Shown here: piece after piece, positions 32,753 through 42,574 of the stretch | Numbering within the stretch: position 1 is the first letter of the stretch | Layout: each line of letters starts with the position of its first letter | Assembly (NCBI RefSeq): GCF_033439725.1 | Contig: NW_026944385.1 | Location: 2,389,001-2,453,000 of the forward strand | Direction: 5' to 3' | DNA length: 64,000 bases | Origin: Neurospora tetraspora | Taxonomy: Eukaryota; Ascomycota; Sordariomycetes; Sordariales; Sordariaceae | Position numbers and translations under genes: made by a program | Notes under the pieces: model-generated | Database searches by the model: none | What the model saw: the letters and a program-made list of their open reading frames with translations, nothing else | What the model was told of the DNA's origin: nothing

Positions 32753-33640
32753 CTACAACTCCAGTTTGTTCTTGTCCCCCGCCAGCCTGGTCCATCGGTC
32801 GGCCAACCTCATCATCACCACCACCATCGCCACCACCCTCGTTACCGTAGCCGTGGAGGTGTTAACCCTCGTGGTTGTGCTAATGCTGATACTCGTCACC
32901 GTCTGCGTCTGGGTTTGCGTCTGTGTCTGGGTAATAGTCCACGTTGGTCTCCCACCTCCCCCTCCTCCCCATCTTTGGGTGACGGTTGTCGTAAGGACTA
33001 GGGTCACGGTGCTGGCTGGGGCGGTAGCGGTCGTGGTAGTGGTGGTGGTGATGATGCTGCCGGGTGCTGTTGCTTTGATGGTCTTGGAGACAGTGAATGT
33101 TGTCGGAGGAACGGTGACACCGGGGAGTAAAGAGGTTTGGGTTTGTGTCCGAGTTTTGGTCGTTGTGTTGTTGTCTCTGTGGCGGTAATCGTGGCCGTTA
33201 TCTGGGCGGTGTTGGTGCTGGTTGTGGTTGCAGTCGTGACGACCGTATTGGTAGACGTTTGTTGTCGAGGTAATCAACGTAACGAGTGTGATGACGGTGG
33301 TCAGTGTCGTCGTCAATGTTTGCGCAGGGCCCGTCTGGCCGGATGATGATGATGATGATATCCCGGACCCCGGTAGACTTGAACCTGAACCTGAACAGAG
33401 ACCGTAAAGCGGCGGGTTACACCCGACGCCGCAGTGGTCGGGCGTAGAGCCGCACCAGCCCGAGGCAGAACAGCAGTCGCCGAAGGAGGACCGGTGACAT
33501 GTTATACCTTCGGAGCGGCGGCCATCTGGGCTGACTTTTTGACTTTGGGCTTGGGCTGCTTGTGGTGAGAACAGGAGGAGGAGGAGGGGCGATGTTATGG
33601 CGAGGAGGAGGGGGAAGGAGGAGGAGCTAAGTAGCCTCAT
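32753..33640 (-). CDS. secreted chitin-binding (CBM18) Thr-rich protein
   Basis: A single exon of 295 codons. The N-terminus (SSSFPLLLAITSPLLLLLF, then Ala-rich to AQAQ) is a signal peptide. Residues about 38-82 are a hevein-like CBM18 module (ITCHRSSFGDCCSASGWCGS, then TPDHCGVGC, then LC). Seven of the usual eight cysteines are present; where the first is expected the protein has Arg (DGRRSEG). The rest is Ser/Gly then Thr-rich with TQTQTQ repeats, a typical O-mannosylated wall stalk; no GPI signal is evident and the C-terminus is charged. Residues 128-158 (33167-33259) lose the Thr bias and become His/Asn/Arg-rich, while the next frame over there is Thr-rich, as discussed in the findings. 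CBM18 proteins bind chitin in the wall or shield it from host enzymes. The C-terminal end may differ from relatives. Confidence 0.8.
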   Translation of the reverse strand: MRLLSSSSFPLLLAITSPLLLLLFSPQAAQAQSQKVSPDGRRSEGITCHRSSFGDCCSASGWCGSTPDHCGVGCNPPLYGLCSGSGSSLPGSGISSSSSSGQTGPAQTLTTTLTTVITLVTLITSTTNVYQYGRHDCNHNQHQHRPDNGHDYRHRDNNTTTKTRTQTQTSLLPGVTVPPTTFTVSKTIKATAPGSIITTTTTTTATAPASTVTLVLTTTVTQRWGGGGGGRPTWTITQTQTQTQTQTVTSISISTTTRVNTSTATVTRVVAMVVVMMRLADRWTRLAGDKNKLEL

Positions 33641-35327
33641 TGTGGTTGAGTGTGTAGCAGGTGGTCAGGTCTTTGAGAAGACAAGACATCTATACCGAAC
33701 GGCCTGTCAATATTGGAGATGTTATGGCATGGAGTGGTGATATAAACGTTTTTTAAGAGACTTTTTCGTCCGAAAATACTCATGGGTTTCAGTCCCGCGG
33801 GATTCAACCATCCCTGATGGGACAGGCGCCAAAAAAATAAGTGCCGAAGAACATCTTCCATGTTATCATCCACAACATGCGTTTCAGCTCAAGTGCCAAC
33901 TAAGCAACATTCCTTGATTCCTTGCCTGGAGGTTAATATGTTTTCTGTTCAAAGAACGCCATTGGACGGATAGCCGAGGCATCATATAGAACAGAAAGAG
34001 GCAGAGACGGGACATATAGGCAGCTTTTTATCCGTGCTTCCCCAACTCCCCATGAGCCGAGCGACCGGGTTTATATAATAGAGTAGAGAGCCTCAGAACC
34101 CGGAGTCTTCTAACCACCATTTTGGACGCTATTTTCCTTTTTTTTTTTTTTTTTTTTTTTTTTGGCTAAAAAGGTTGGTGTTGGACTGTATGCTTGGGAA
34201 GAGTTCAGGAATAGCATTCCTGTAGGTGTGTGCGTTAGCCAGGATTCGGTTGAACATGAAGTTAAACTCTAGTTTTTTGGCGTCGGATTCATCACTGCGG
34301 TCACAATGGAGTAATGGCGTCGGACTCACGAGCGTCTTGGATTCATGCTTTCTGGAAAGCCAAAGAATAAGAAAGATAGAGCAAGGGCTTCTGTTCGCAC
34401 ATTTGGTCAAGCTTGAAAAAAGACTTTTTGTCTGTAGCCCATGGCACGGGGAAACTGTTTTGTTTTTTACTCGGCTTTGGTACAGCATTTTCCGGGTAAT
34501 GTGTCTCTAGACTCGGAGAGATTTCGGTCTGCTTCGGCAACCACCTTATCGATGTCGACTAATGACGCCGTGGTGCAGATACGATTTCCAGTGGCATGAG
34601 CGCTCCTTTCAGTCTGAACCTTCTCGGCAAAACAGTTCTTCCATTTGACAGCAGTAAAGAAATTGAAAACAGAAGGAAGGTGTGACGGCGTGGGCAACGA
34701 CAGACGGCAAGAGCCGCCGCAGGTGCTATTTAATCCGGGTGACCCGTTATTCCGACATCGATGGTCAAAGTCACTGAATGGCAACCTGGAGAGCCAGTTG
34801 GAAGGTTGACTTGTATCGACACAAACCAAACGGGTCACAATCGGGTCACCGCGAGAGAAACCGAGAGGATCCCAGCGGAAGCAGAAGGCTCCATTACATT
34901 GTCACCGTCGCATTCCACCTGTCATCCACTTGCCTTCTCGTTCCATTCTGGTCATGCACCGGGATATCTTCACGACGCTGCAGTGCCGCCATGATCCATT
35001 CAACTGCGACTTTCCCGATCAAGCCACCAACGGTCGACCACAAGAAACGGGTTGTTCCAGTGGGTCATGCACCCGGTAATGCACACTGGGGGCTGCGCCG
35101 TTGTACCGCGGAATGCATCCGGTCTCGCCGGTTATGCTTTGTTCCGTTAGCTCGAGACAGCTACGGTCGGCCAAGTCGTTCACCGTCCTACCCCAGCAAT
35201 CAATGGCTTCCATTTGACAAATCTTCGCACTGTTTTGGCGGTGACTACGAACGGTTGATCGCATCTTTCACGCTCATTTCTCCAAAGGGGTTTGACCCAA
35301 ACACTACAACTCGAACAACCTACTACA
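33641..35327. other. 1.7 kb divergent gap, CBM18 (-) / methyltransferase (+)
   Basis: Two promoters are expected. A TATA-like TATATAAA on the minus strand lies near 34071-34078. A run of 26 T lies at 34138-34163. A 190-codon plus frame (34778-35350) ends just inside the methyltransferase gene; its translation is not protein-like enough to call. Confidence 0.55.
34138..34163 (+). repeat. poly(T) run, 26 bases
   Basis: An uninterrupted run of 26 T. No target-site duplication or element body is seen beside it, so it is more likely a slippage tract or nucleosome-free promoter element than a retroposon tail. Confidence 0.95.
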
Positions 35328-36796
35328 ATGACGACAGCAACGGAACCTGAAGCTGGACCGTCCACATTGGCGCCTGTATCGGAGCACTTACAAGAGCCGT
35401 TCCAGCAGCATATCATACCAGTAAGCATCCCAAAGAGGTAAATACAACATACACGGGTTCCAGTTCCTAATGACAACAAGGTCGAGAACTTCAATGACGG
35501 TCCTATGTTTGAGGTTGACAATATCGACGAAAAGTCTGACCCTGGATTCGAAGATGGCGAGTATGCATCACCGTTTCACTCTTACGTCAGAATATTCAAG
35601 TTGATCAGAGGTTAGCTATCGATCGGTCACTGTCTCTTTGAACAGAACGATTCGGGAGTACCGCCATATAAACGGCCGGTCGTACCACAACTATGACGGC
35701 GCCTACTACTGGTATAACCATTCTCCTCAGCCCAACAAGGTATACGGAAACTAACAGACCTCAAAGGGCACCAAACGATGACACACAAAATGATCATTTG
35801 GACATGGTGTATGCTCCTCTTCATGATACCGCCCGCAATACCTTTGACCCCATGTGGCTCTAACCCCCTTTATAGTCACCATATGATGTGTCTCGCTTAC
35901 GACAATCAGCTGTTCCTTGCTCCCCTGAAAAATCCCCAGAGGGTGTTGGACGTCGGATGCGGAACTGGCATCTGGTGCCTGTTTGTTATTCCTTTTTGTT
36001 TCCCTTGTTCCTTCGCTGTTCGATACTGACAAACCTCAACTCATCAGTGATTTTGCAGAGCAGTTCCCGGGCGCCCAAGTCATCGGCACCGACATCTCCC
36101 CCATTCAACCACGCTGGGTCAGCCCCAACTGTAAATTTGAAATCGACAACTGCGAGCTCGAATGGACCTTTGCAGAAAACGAGTTCGACTACATACACAT
36201 CAGCTCGCTCATCGGCTCCATCCAAGATTGGCCCAAACTCTACAAGGAAATTCTTCGCGCCCTCAAGCCCGGGGGATGGTTCGAGCAGCGAGAGTTCGCG
36301 CTTCCTGTCCGTGCTAACGAGGGTGCACTCCCCGAGGATTGCGTCTATGACGAGTGGGCCAGAATACTCTACGAGACCGGGTATTTAACAGGCTGCACGT
36401 GGCGGGTGACGGAACATTGGAAGGAGTGGCTGCGAGAAGCTGGCTTTACGGAGAAGATTCACACCCACCAGGTCAAGATACCCATCGGAGGCTGGCCGAA
36501 GGATAAGATCCAGAAAGAAATTGGGCTGTTCAACCGTCTTTCTATCGAGACTGGGCTGGAAGGAGCTGCAATTTATATTTGCAAAATGGTTTTGGGGTGG
36601 CATGATGTTGAGATCCAACTGTTCTTAGAGCGGATGAGGGCGGTTGTCAAGAACCCGAAGATACATGCTTATTTTCCTCTGTAAGTACTGATGGAATGAT
36701 TCGGAACACCGCCGATAAGCTAACCATATCTTCTACAGGAAGTCAGTCTGGACTCAGAAGCCTTTCACTTGGGTAGAGAGACAGCTGTGTGTTTAG
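35328..36796 (+). CDS. LaeA-like SAM-dependent methyltransferase, seven exons
   Basis: Exons 35328-35420, 35481-35560, 35646-35711, 35767-35808, 35876-35980, 36048-36680 and 36739-36796 close in phase to 358 aa. The N-terminal half matches LaeA/TAM-type proteins: [20 protein letters not shown], then [14 protein letters not shown], then [17 protein letters not shown]. Motif I is intact ([20 protein letters not shown]), followed by [11 protein letters not shown] and the post-I acidic motif ([27 protein letters not shown]). The C-terminal end is [15 protein letters not shown]. Family members methylate small molecules or act like the secondary-metabolism regulator LaeA; most paralogues have no known substrate. 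Every donor is GTAAGY, GTATGC, GTATAA or GTTTGT, and branch sites such as CTAATGAC and ACTAAC are visible. No synthase gene lies nearby, so a cluster role is not supported. Confidence 0.88.
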
Positions 36797-37133
36797 ATGT
36801 GGTTTCTAGAGAAAAGTGGTATGTCAACCTTGACCTCCAACCTTCGTGATAGCGTTAAAGGCTCCCCAATGAGACAGATGTAAACACAAACTTCACACGA
36901 TACTTGCCACAACTCGTCAGTCATACATCAACCTCAAACCAGTTCTGCCGAAAATTCTGCCCAACCCAAAAAACGGTTTCCAAAACCACAGGCGCAAAGT
37001 GATCATAACCCCTATTTATTCCAAATCCAATCCTCAACCTCAAAGCCTACCCATCTCTTCGCCAACCCGAAGATGGCATGCCATAATGCAGCCCTAAACC
37101 ACTCACTTACCTCATTCCCTTAACCAAACCTAA
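36797..37133. other. convergent intergenic region
   Basis: About 340 bases between the methyltransferase stop and the end of the trefoil-like membrane protein gene. Only 3' UTRs are expected. Confidence 0.55.
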
Positions 37134-38603
37134 TCAAACCCTAACAAACTCCCAAACCGTCCCCTCCACCTCCTTTGTATCTCTCGCCACCAGTCCCCCC
37201 CGATCCTTCAAAAATTCAATCTTATACAACTTCTCCCAATGTGTCACCATCAAATACCCCCCTTTTCCTTCCGGTGTTGGTCTCACAGTCATCCACTCCC
37301 ACCCGTTATGCTTGTACGCACTCGCAATGATATTCTGCCGCATGTCATGTCCCAAAAAGGTGCCCGAGGCCGCGTTGCGGAAGCCGAGCCACCCCGAGGT
37401 TTCGACGCAGTGCCAGTGCCAGTTGCATTGGCCTTTTGTTACACATGGATCTACCCTGCCCGAAAGCTCAAGACGGGATTTTTTAGTGATACTAATCAAA
37501 TCCGGATCTGGAACGGGAACCAATCGCAAGCTCCCGTCGATTAGAGTCAGCGCCCGGCCGGTGGAGGATTCGATGAGGATAAAAGTTTGGTTGGGAACGG
37601 GGGCGGCGTGGCGGGTGTAGCGTGAGGGTGGTGGTCGTGGCTTGGAGGGCGGTGGTTGTGGCTTGGATTTTAGGGCATCGCCGGAAGGAGACGATGGAGC
37701 ACTTTCATATGCTGGCGTGGGAGTTGAAGGTCGAGTGTGAGTTGCTGTTGGTGCGGGAGTTGAAGATCGGGTGTGAGGTGCTGTTGGTGCGGGAGAGAGG
37801 ATGGTTAATGGCGGGAACTCGAGGTCGTCATGATCATGGGACATGTTGGAGGGGCTAGTGGTCGACCTACTCAGAAATGAGACGGTGACGTGTAAGCAAA
37901 TGAATGAGAAGCCGAGAATGAGGACGAACAAGAAGTGGCGGATGGTGACGAACTTTATGGATGAGGAGGATGAGGACGAGGAGGAGTCGTGGAGCGACGA
38001 CTTCGATCCTTCTCCTCCTTCTCCTCCTCCTCCTCCTTTCCTTCTTCTTGTCTGTCCGTTGCCGTCGAGCCTGGCTCCTCCTCCTTCTCCTACTCCTACT
38101 CCTCCTTCACTAGCCAAAGTCGTGCTCGTCTGGCTAGTATTATGCAACCGCAAGTTCCCAGTGCTTAAGGTAGTGGCCGTGTCACTTCGGTCTCTATTAT
38201 TTCCGTTTCGGTCTCGGTTTCGGTTGTTGACAATTTGCCGTTCAATCTCATCGTGGTTCACAGCTCTCCATTGCATCAAGATGGTATTAGTAAAATGTTC
38301 ATCATGATGATAAGAAGAAGAGGAATCCATTTCATGTAGGACCGAGTTGATGGTCTGTAGGTTTACCCCTTCAGCGCCGGCAACGGTATGGGCATCTGAT
38401 GATGTGGGAGTGAGAAAGCCGTTGCCGCCGGCGGTGCTGGTGGTGCTTTCGGTGAGGGAGGAGTAGGGGATGCTGATGTCTGATTGGGCATCATCTTCGT
38501 TGTCGTTGTCGGAGTTGTCGGAGTTGGCGTTGGCATTGTCGTTGATGCTCCAATCGCGGGGAAGGGGTATCATGGGTGGTGGGCTTGGACTCCTTGAAGT
38601 CAT
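37134..38603 (-). CDS. single-pass membrane protein with C-terminal trefoil-like domain
   Basis: A single exon of 489 codons. Residues 1-215 are low complexity (Asn/Asp/Ser, then Gly/Glu/Lys and a poly-Ser run). One strong membrane segment lies at about 221-245 (FLFVLILGFSFICLHVTVSF). A Pro/Thr/Ser stalk with near repeats (APTAPHTRSSTP, APTATHTRPSTP) follows to 335. The last 150 residues look like a folded beta domain: NQTFILIESSTGRALTL, then CNWHWHCVETSGWLGFRN, ASGTFLGHDM, KHNGWEWMTVRP, YLMVTHWEKLYKIEF and GTVWEFVRV. This pattern of short repeated strands with Trp and Gly matches the fascin/ricin-like beta-trefoil domains seen at the end of many uncharacterised Sordariomycete proteins. With the signal anchor, that domain would be outside or luminal. 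Ligand and role are unknown. Confidence 0.8.
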   Translation of the reverse strand: MTSRSPSPPPMIPLPRDWSINDNANANSDNSDNDNEDDAQSDISIPYSSLTESTTSTAGGNGFLTPTSSDAHTVAGAEGVNLQTINSVLHEMDSSSSYHHDEHFTNTILMQWRAVNHDEIERQIVNNRNRDRNGNNRDRSDTATTLSTGNLRLHNTSQTSTTLASEGGVGVGEGGGARLDGNGQTRRRKGGGGGEGGEGSKSSLHDSSSSSSSSSIKFVTIRHFLFVLILGFSFICLHVTVSFLSRSTTSPSNMSHDHDDLEFPPLTILSPAPTAPHTRSSTPAPTATHTRPSTPTPAYESAPSSPSGDALKSKPQPPPSKPRPPPSRYTRHAAPVPNQTFILIESSTGRALTLIDGSLRLVPVPDPDLISITKKSRLELSGRVDPCVTKGQCNWHWHCVETSGWLGFRNAASGTFLGHDMRQNIIASAYKHNGWEWMTVRPTPEGKGGYLMVTHWEKLYKIEFLKDRGGLVARDTKEVEGTVWEFVRV

Positions 38604-39500
38604 GTTGGACTCTCTCTGGGGTGGTTATTCTGAGTGTAACTTCTTGTTCGATGTTGTTTAACTTAATGGAATTGAGCAGATATTTGGTTTGCACATGTAA
38701 TGCTTAAACCTGTAAAAGAATTGAAGTTCGGATCTAAAGCCACGATGACGAGCAGGTCAGGTAAATATATACGTCTTACATACCACATGGACGTCGATCC
38801 TTGTCCAGGGTGGGGTTGGGCTTTGGGCGGCCAAACAAACAGCTTTCTCAGGGCGGCTGCTGCACCTTTCTGCATGTAAGTAATCGCTGGAAATTCGGGA
38901 TTGGCCGCAGATTAGGTGTGGTTTGTTTCTCTCGTTTCGTTTGTTGGTTTTATCTTTCTGGGATTTTGGACGTTGAAGACCAACGAATGAAGGCCGATCA
39001 GATTGGCCGCCCTGGATTTGGGGTTGACGTGTGGGCCGGGCGGTTGTAGAGGGGCGAAGTACATAAGAGGCATCAAACGAACGGGAGATATCTACGTAAT
39101 GGGAGAAGAAGCTAGGCTTAAAAGAGAACGTGGGGAAGACGGGTTGGTTTTGGGGATTATCATGAGTCTCTTTTGTCGAAGAGATTCTTTCTGATATAGG
39201 TCGAGACTGCAAATGTGCCGCCCGTGGTCTTGTATACCTAGGCGTTGCTCTCACAGGCGCTGGGTGTTGAACATGCATCATGGTTTCCACGGGTACTCCC
39301 CTTTGTCTGTTAAGGCACTAACATCTATATACCTAGGCTGTTTACCCGTCACGATAGGCAGGCTTAAGTGTGATAACCTCCGTTTGATAACTTTGAAGGG
39401 TGGCATAGGGCGTCAGATGCACACACACATTGCTAAAAACTGGATGATTATACATATCTACAAGTGGCTCAAGACCGAAACTCTATAACTTCTTCCGCAA
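38604..39500. other. intergenic, about 0.9 kb
   Basis: Between two minus-strand genes. A minus-strand 177-codon frame (38757-39290) starts with MET but has Arg/Pro/Ser-rich, featureless sequence and I do not call it. It should contain the promoter of the trefoil-like protein gene and the 3' UTR of the dehydrogenase. Confidence 0.5.
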
Positions 39501-40643
39501 TCACTCATCGCTCCTCTCCACGCCTTCCGTCTCCTTAATCCGATAAACATACTTCACCGCACTCGCCTTTCCATCCCTCAACCTCTCCAATCCCTCTTGC
39601 ACGCCCGCCAAGCCTCCGGGCAGCACCTCCGTCCTTTGGGCCTTAAACCAGCCCTCCTGCAGTCCCCTCGCCATATAGCGATACCAGACATACCCGAAGT
39701 CCTTCTCATCCCGATGCACGCTCCCAACATTAGTAGTACTCTGATCCACATAATCAGGCACGCCCATCTTGTCAAACAGGACAAAAGTCACCTTAGCCCT
39801 CACCTCCTTATCCCCCTTCTTCACCGGCTGGCTAAGCACCTGCGCCAAGTGCTCAGGCGTTCCCTTCTCCGACACCGCATCAAACGCATGCAGCAACGGC
39901 CTGCCGTTCAACGCCTTCTTGATGCCCTCGACAACCGCCTTTTCGCCCTCGCGGTAATCAATCAGCACATCGCCCTTTGACTGGTCCAGAAGCGGAGCGA
40001 TCCTCTCGCTACCCGCGCGCCCAGCGATGCAGATCAAAGGGTGGATGTTACTCTTCTTCGCCAGCTGCAGGGCGTAATACCCGACAGCCGACGACGCACC
40101 ATAAATAACCAGCGGGGTGTTTTCGCGCTCCTCATCGGGAACGGCCTTAGTCCACGGCTCCGGCAAGCCCAAGCGGGAGAAGAGCCCCAGGGCGGCGGTC
40201 ATGGCGGCTAGCGGCAGAGCGGCGGCCTCCTCGAAGCTGGTTTCTTGAGGGATGTGGAAGGTGGTGTGTTGCCATGCCACGGCGTACTCGGCGAAGCTGC
40301 CGTGGGGGGAGAACATCTCGTGGAAGGCGGCGACGCGGTCGCCCGGTTTGAACTCCCATACGCGCGAGCCGACTTTTTCGACGATGCCGGCGATGTCGTC
40401 GCCTTGGTTGAGGGGAGGCTTGTCGGGCATCCATTCGGGGAGCTTCCAGTCTTTGGGGTTGCAGCCGCTGACGATGACGCGGATGAGGACCTGGTCATCG
40501 TTGGGCTCGGGGATGGGAGAGTCGATGATTTGGACCTTGGGCCCTGAGGATGGTGAGAGTGTTAGTTGGTGGTTCTTTGGGCGGTTTCATTTTGCTGGGG
40601 AGCTGGGGTAAAGCTTACCGGCTGCTACGATGGCTTCCTTCAT
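39501..40643 (-). CDS. zinc-less MDR dehydrogenase (quinone oxidoreductase / enoyl reductase type)
   Basis: Two exons, 40619-40643 (MKEAIVAAG) and 39501-40543, give 355 aa. The GroES-like domain shows VSGCNPKDWKLPEWMPDKPP, then NQGDDIAGIVEKVGSRVWEF and KPGDRVAAF. The cofactor domain has VIYGASSAVGYYALQLAKKS, the AxxxVG nucleotide-binding motif of NADPH-dependent medium-chain reductases. Zinc ligands of alcohol dehydrogenases are lacking, so it belongs to the quinone oxidoreductase / trans-enoyl reductase branch. The tail KASAVKYVYRI is the usual end of the family. Members reduce quinones or activated double bonds, and some are stand-alone reductases in metabolite clusters. The substrate is unknown. 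The short first exon is supported by GTAAGC and CTCAG sites in phase. Confidence 0.9.
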
Positions 40644-42121
40644 CTTGACTGAGGTATGTTCAAGGTGTTTGTCTGTTTAGCTGTGATTTGAGCAGTTCGA
40701 GGTTGATCAAGTGAACGAGTCTGCAGGCGTCAAGGAAGAGGCTTCGTAGGAGGTAGTTTATGATAGTTTGAGAGAAGTCAGGATCGTATAAGAAGCCGAG
40801 CCATCAAGGTGGGCGGTCAGTTTGATTTATAATATACACAGTCCAAGGAAACACTAAACATGTGGAATTTCGATAGCGTCATCGAAGGCAACGTTGACAC
40901 GATCTCCATGTCGCGGGCGGGACGAACGAGAAGGCCGAGCGGTTGGGGCGGATTGTAACCCATTCAACATTCACACCGAGGCACCGTGGAGACCCCGGAT
41001 CGTCGATTACCAATTCATCTTGCGTACTGTGGATTCCGAACCCACGATCTTGGTGGATTTACTGGCTTTAACCCGGGATTCCACGTGTAGAAGGAAAAGA
41101 AGTCTCCGAACAGTATCCATGGCCCGGAACTATTTCCGGGTTACTTACCGACCCCGACTTACCGGAATCCCGGATGCTGTCATTTGCTTGGCATCAAGGT
41201 GACTAAAACGGGCTGCCTAAAGCGACTGTGTATTTGGCTAAAGCGATTGTGTGCTGACAGAAGGTACAAGTCGTCCAAGGTAACGGGGAAGGTTAGGATT
41301 TGTTAGTGTTAGGGTTGGCGGTTAGGGTTAGTTAGGATTAGTTCCGGGAGTCCAGGGGGCTGGCGAGAGACCCCCGCATTGTGAATGTGAAAAAGGTGTT
41401 CGGAAAGACGTTGTTTTGAGCTCTCGTTGTCGTCGTTCAAGAAGATGATTTTTGGTGGTGTTTCGCGATGGACCCGATGCCAAGAGCTGGAGATTTTGCA
41501 GCAAGAAGCCTGCTCCACACAGTCGCTGCGGCCGATTACACAGTTGCTTTAGGCACCCCGGACTAAAAGGTCCTTTGCTCCACCCGAATTGGGACTTTTA
41601 TCCCATCACAATCACTTGCCGAAGACTGAAAGAAGCTCATGCACTCTTTCCAAACTTGAGACACAACATTTTCTCTCATTCCGTTAGAAGGCAACCTAAA
41701 ATATGCTTCTTACCCCACCGGAAGCTCCCGGAGGGATACGACCATCAGACGCTGCTGCCGGTATCTTCTTCCGTCTGATACATAGACTCTGACACTATGA
41801 CCGTCAGACATGAAGGATGAAACCGTTAGGTAGGATTCCGATAGGTGGAAGAACTGACTGTATCAAGGAGTTCTAAAATCGTAGTCCCATTGAGCGGCTA
41901 CAGGGCTGGACGACTTGGAAAACGGAGCAATTGCGGGATCTTCTACGAATATCACAAGTGCACGACGGAAAGCCAAAGCAATATTCAAAGTTCAGCTCCA
42001 AAATATTCACATGCATTCAGGCGAATCCCTATACCATGTTATCACCAAACCATCCCACCCTCTTCACATCCCCTTCCTAATCTCATCTTCCAACCCTGCA
42101 CCTATATACCACCCCCCTCGC
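40644..42121. other. 1.5 kb intergenic gap
   Basis: Between two minus-strand genes, with the dehydrogenase promoter near 40650. A short TTAGGG-like cluster lies at 41291-41342. Open frames are short and unsupported. Confidence 0.55.
41291..41342 (+). repeat. degenerate TTAGGG-like cluster
   Basis: Two exact TTAGGG hexamers (41309-41314, 41322-41327) sit among GTTAGG and GTTAGT variants over about 50 bases. TTAGGG is the telomere repeat of filamentous ascomycetes. This is far too short and degenerate to be a telomere. Confidence 0.6.
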
Positions 42122-42506
42122 TTACTGAGAAACATCAGTCCCAGCAAACCCCAAAAGCTCGTTCCACTTCTGCGCCGTAGAAGCGTCCCTCGTTCCAAGA
42201 GCCTGGATCTGGGCCTTGGCATCCAAGCACGCCGTCTTGGCCGCCGCGTTGGCCTGGCAGACGTTGGTCAGCTGGTCGCAGATGCGGTTGGTGATGATGT
42301 TGGGGTTGAGCGCCTCCTGCTGGCCCTTGGCGACGAGCGCGTCCTTGGCCTGGAAGGTGAATTCGGTGGCCTTGCGGTTGGCGCGGCCGCCGACGAAACT
42401 CATGGTGGGAACGCAGAGACCAAAGTCGGCGCCGGCGAGGGTGGACTTTTGGACGCCGTTGTTACCGGTGTTACCGGTGTTGCCGGTGTTGGCGTTGTTG
42501 TTACCG

Positions 42507-42574
<68 letters not shown>

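Noticed and set aside
34138-34163. Poly(T) as the tail of a reverse-transcribed insertion
   Set aside because: No element body, internal promoter or flanking duplication is visible.
34778-35350. A 190-codon plus frame running into the methyltransferase start
   Set aside because: Composition is unlike a protein and it overlaps exon 1 of a well-supported gene in another frame.
38757-39290. A 177-codon minus-strand frame
   Set aside because: Featureless Arg/Pro/Ser-rich sequence in a promoter region; no family or codon bias.
31389-40643. A secondary-metabolite gene cluster around the LaeA-like methyltransferase and the reductase
   Set aside because: No polyketide synthase, peptide synthetase, terpene cyclase, P450 or cluster-type transcription factor is present; the neighbours are wall and unknown proteins.
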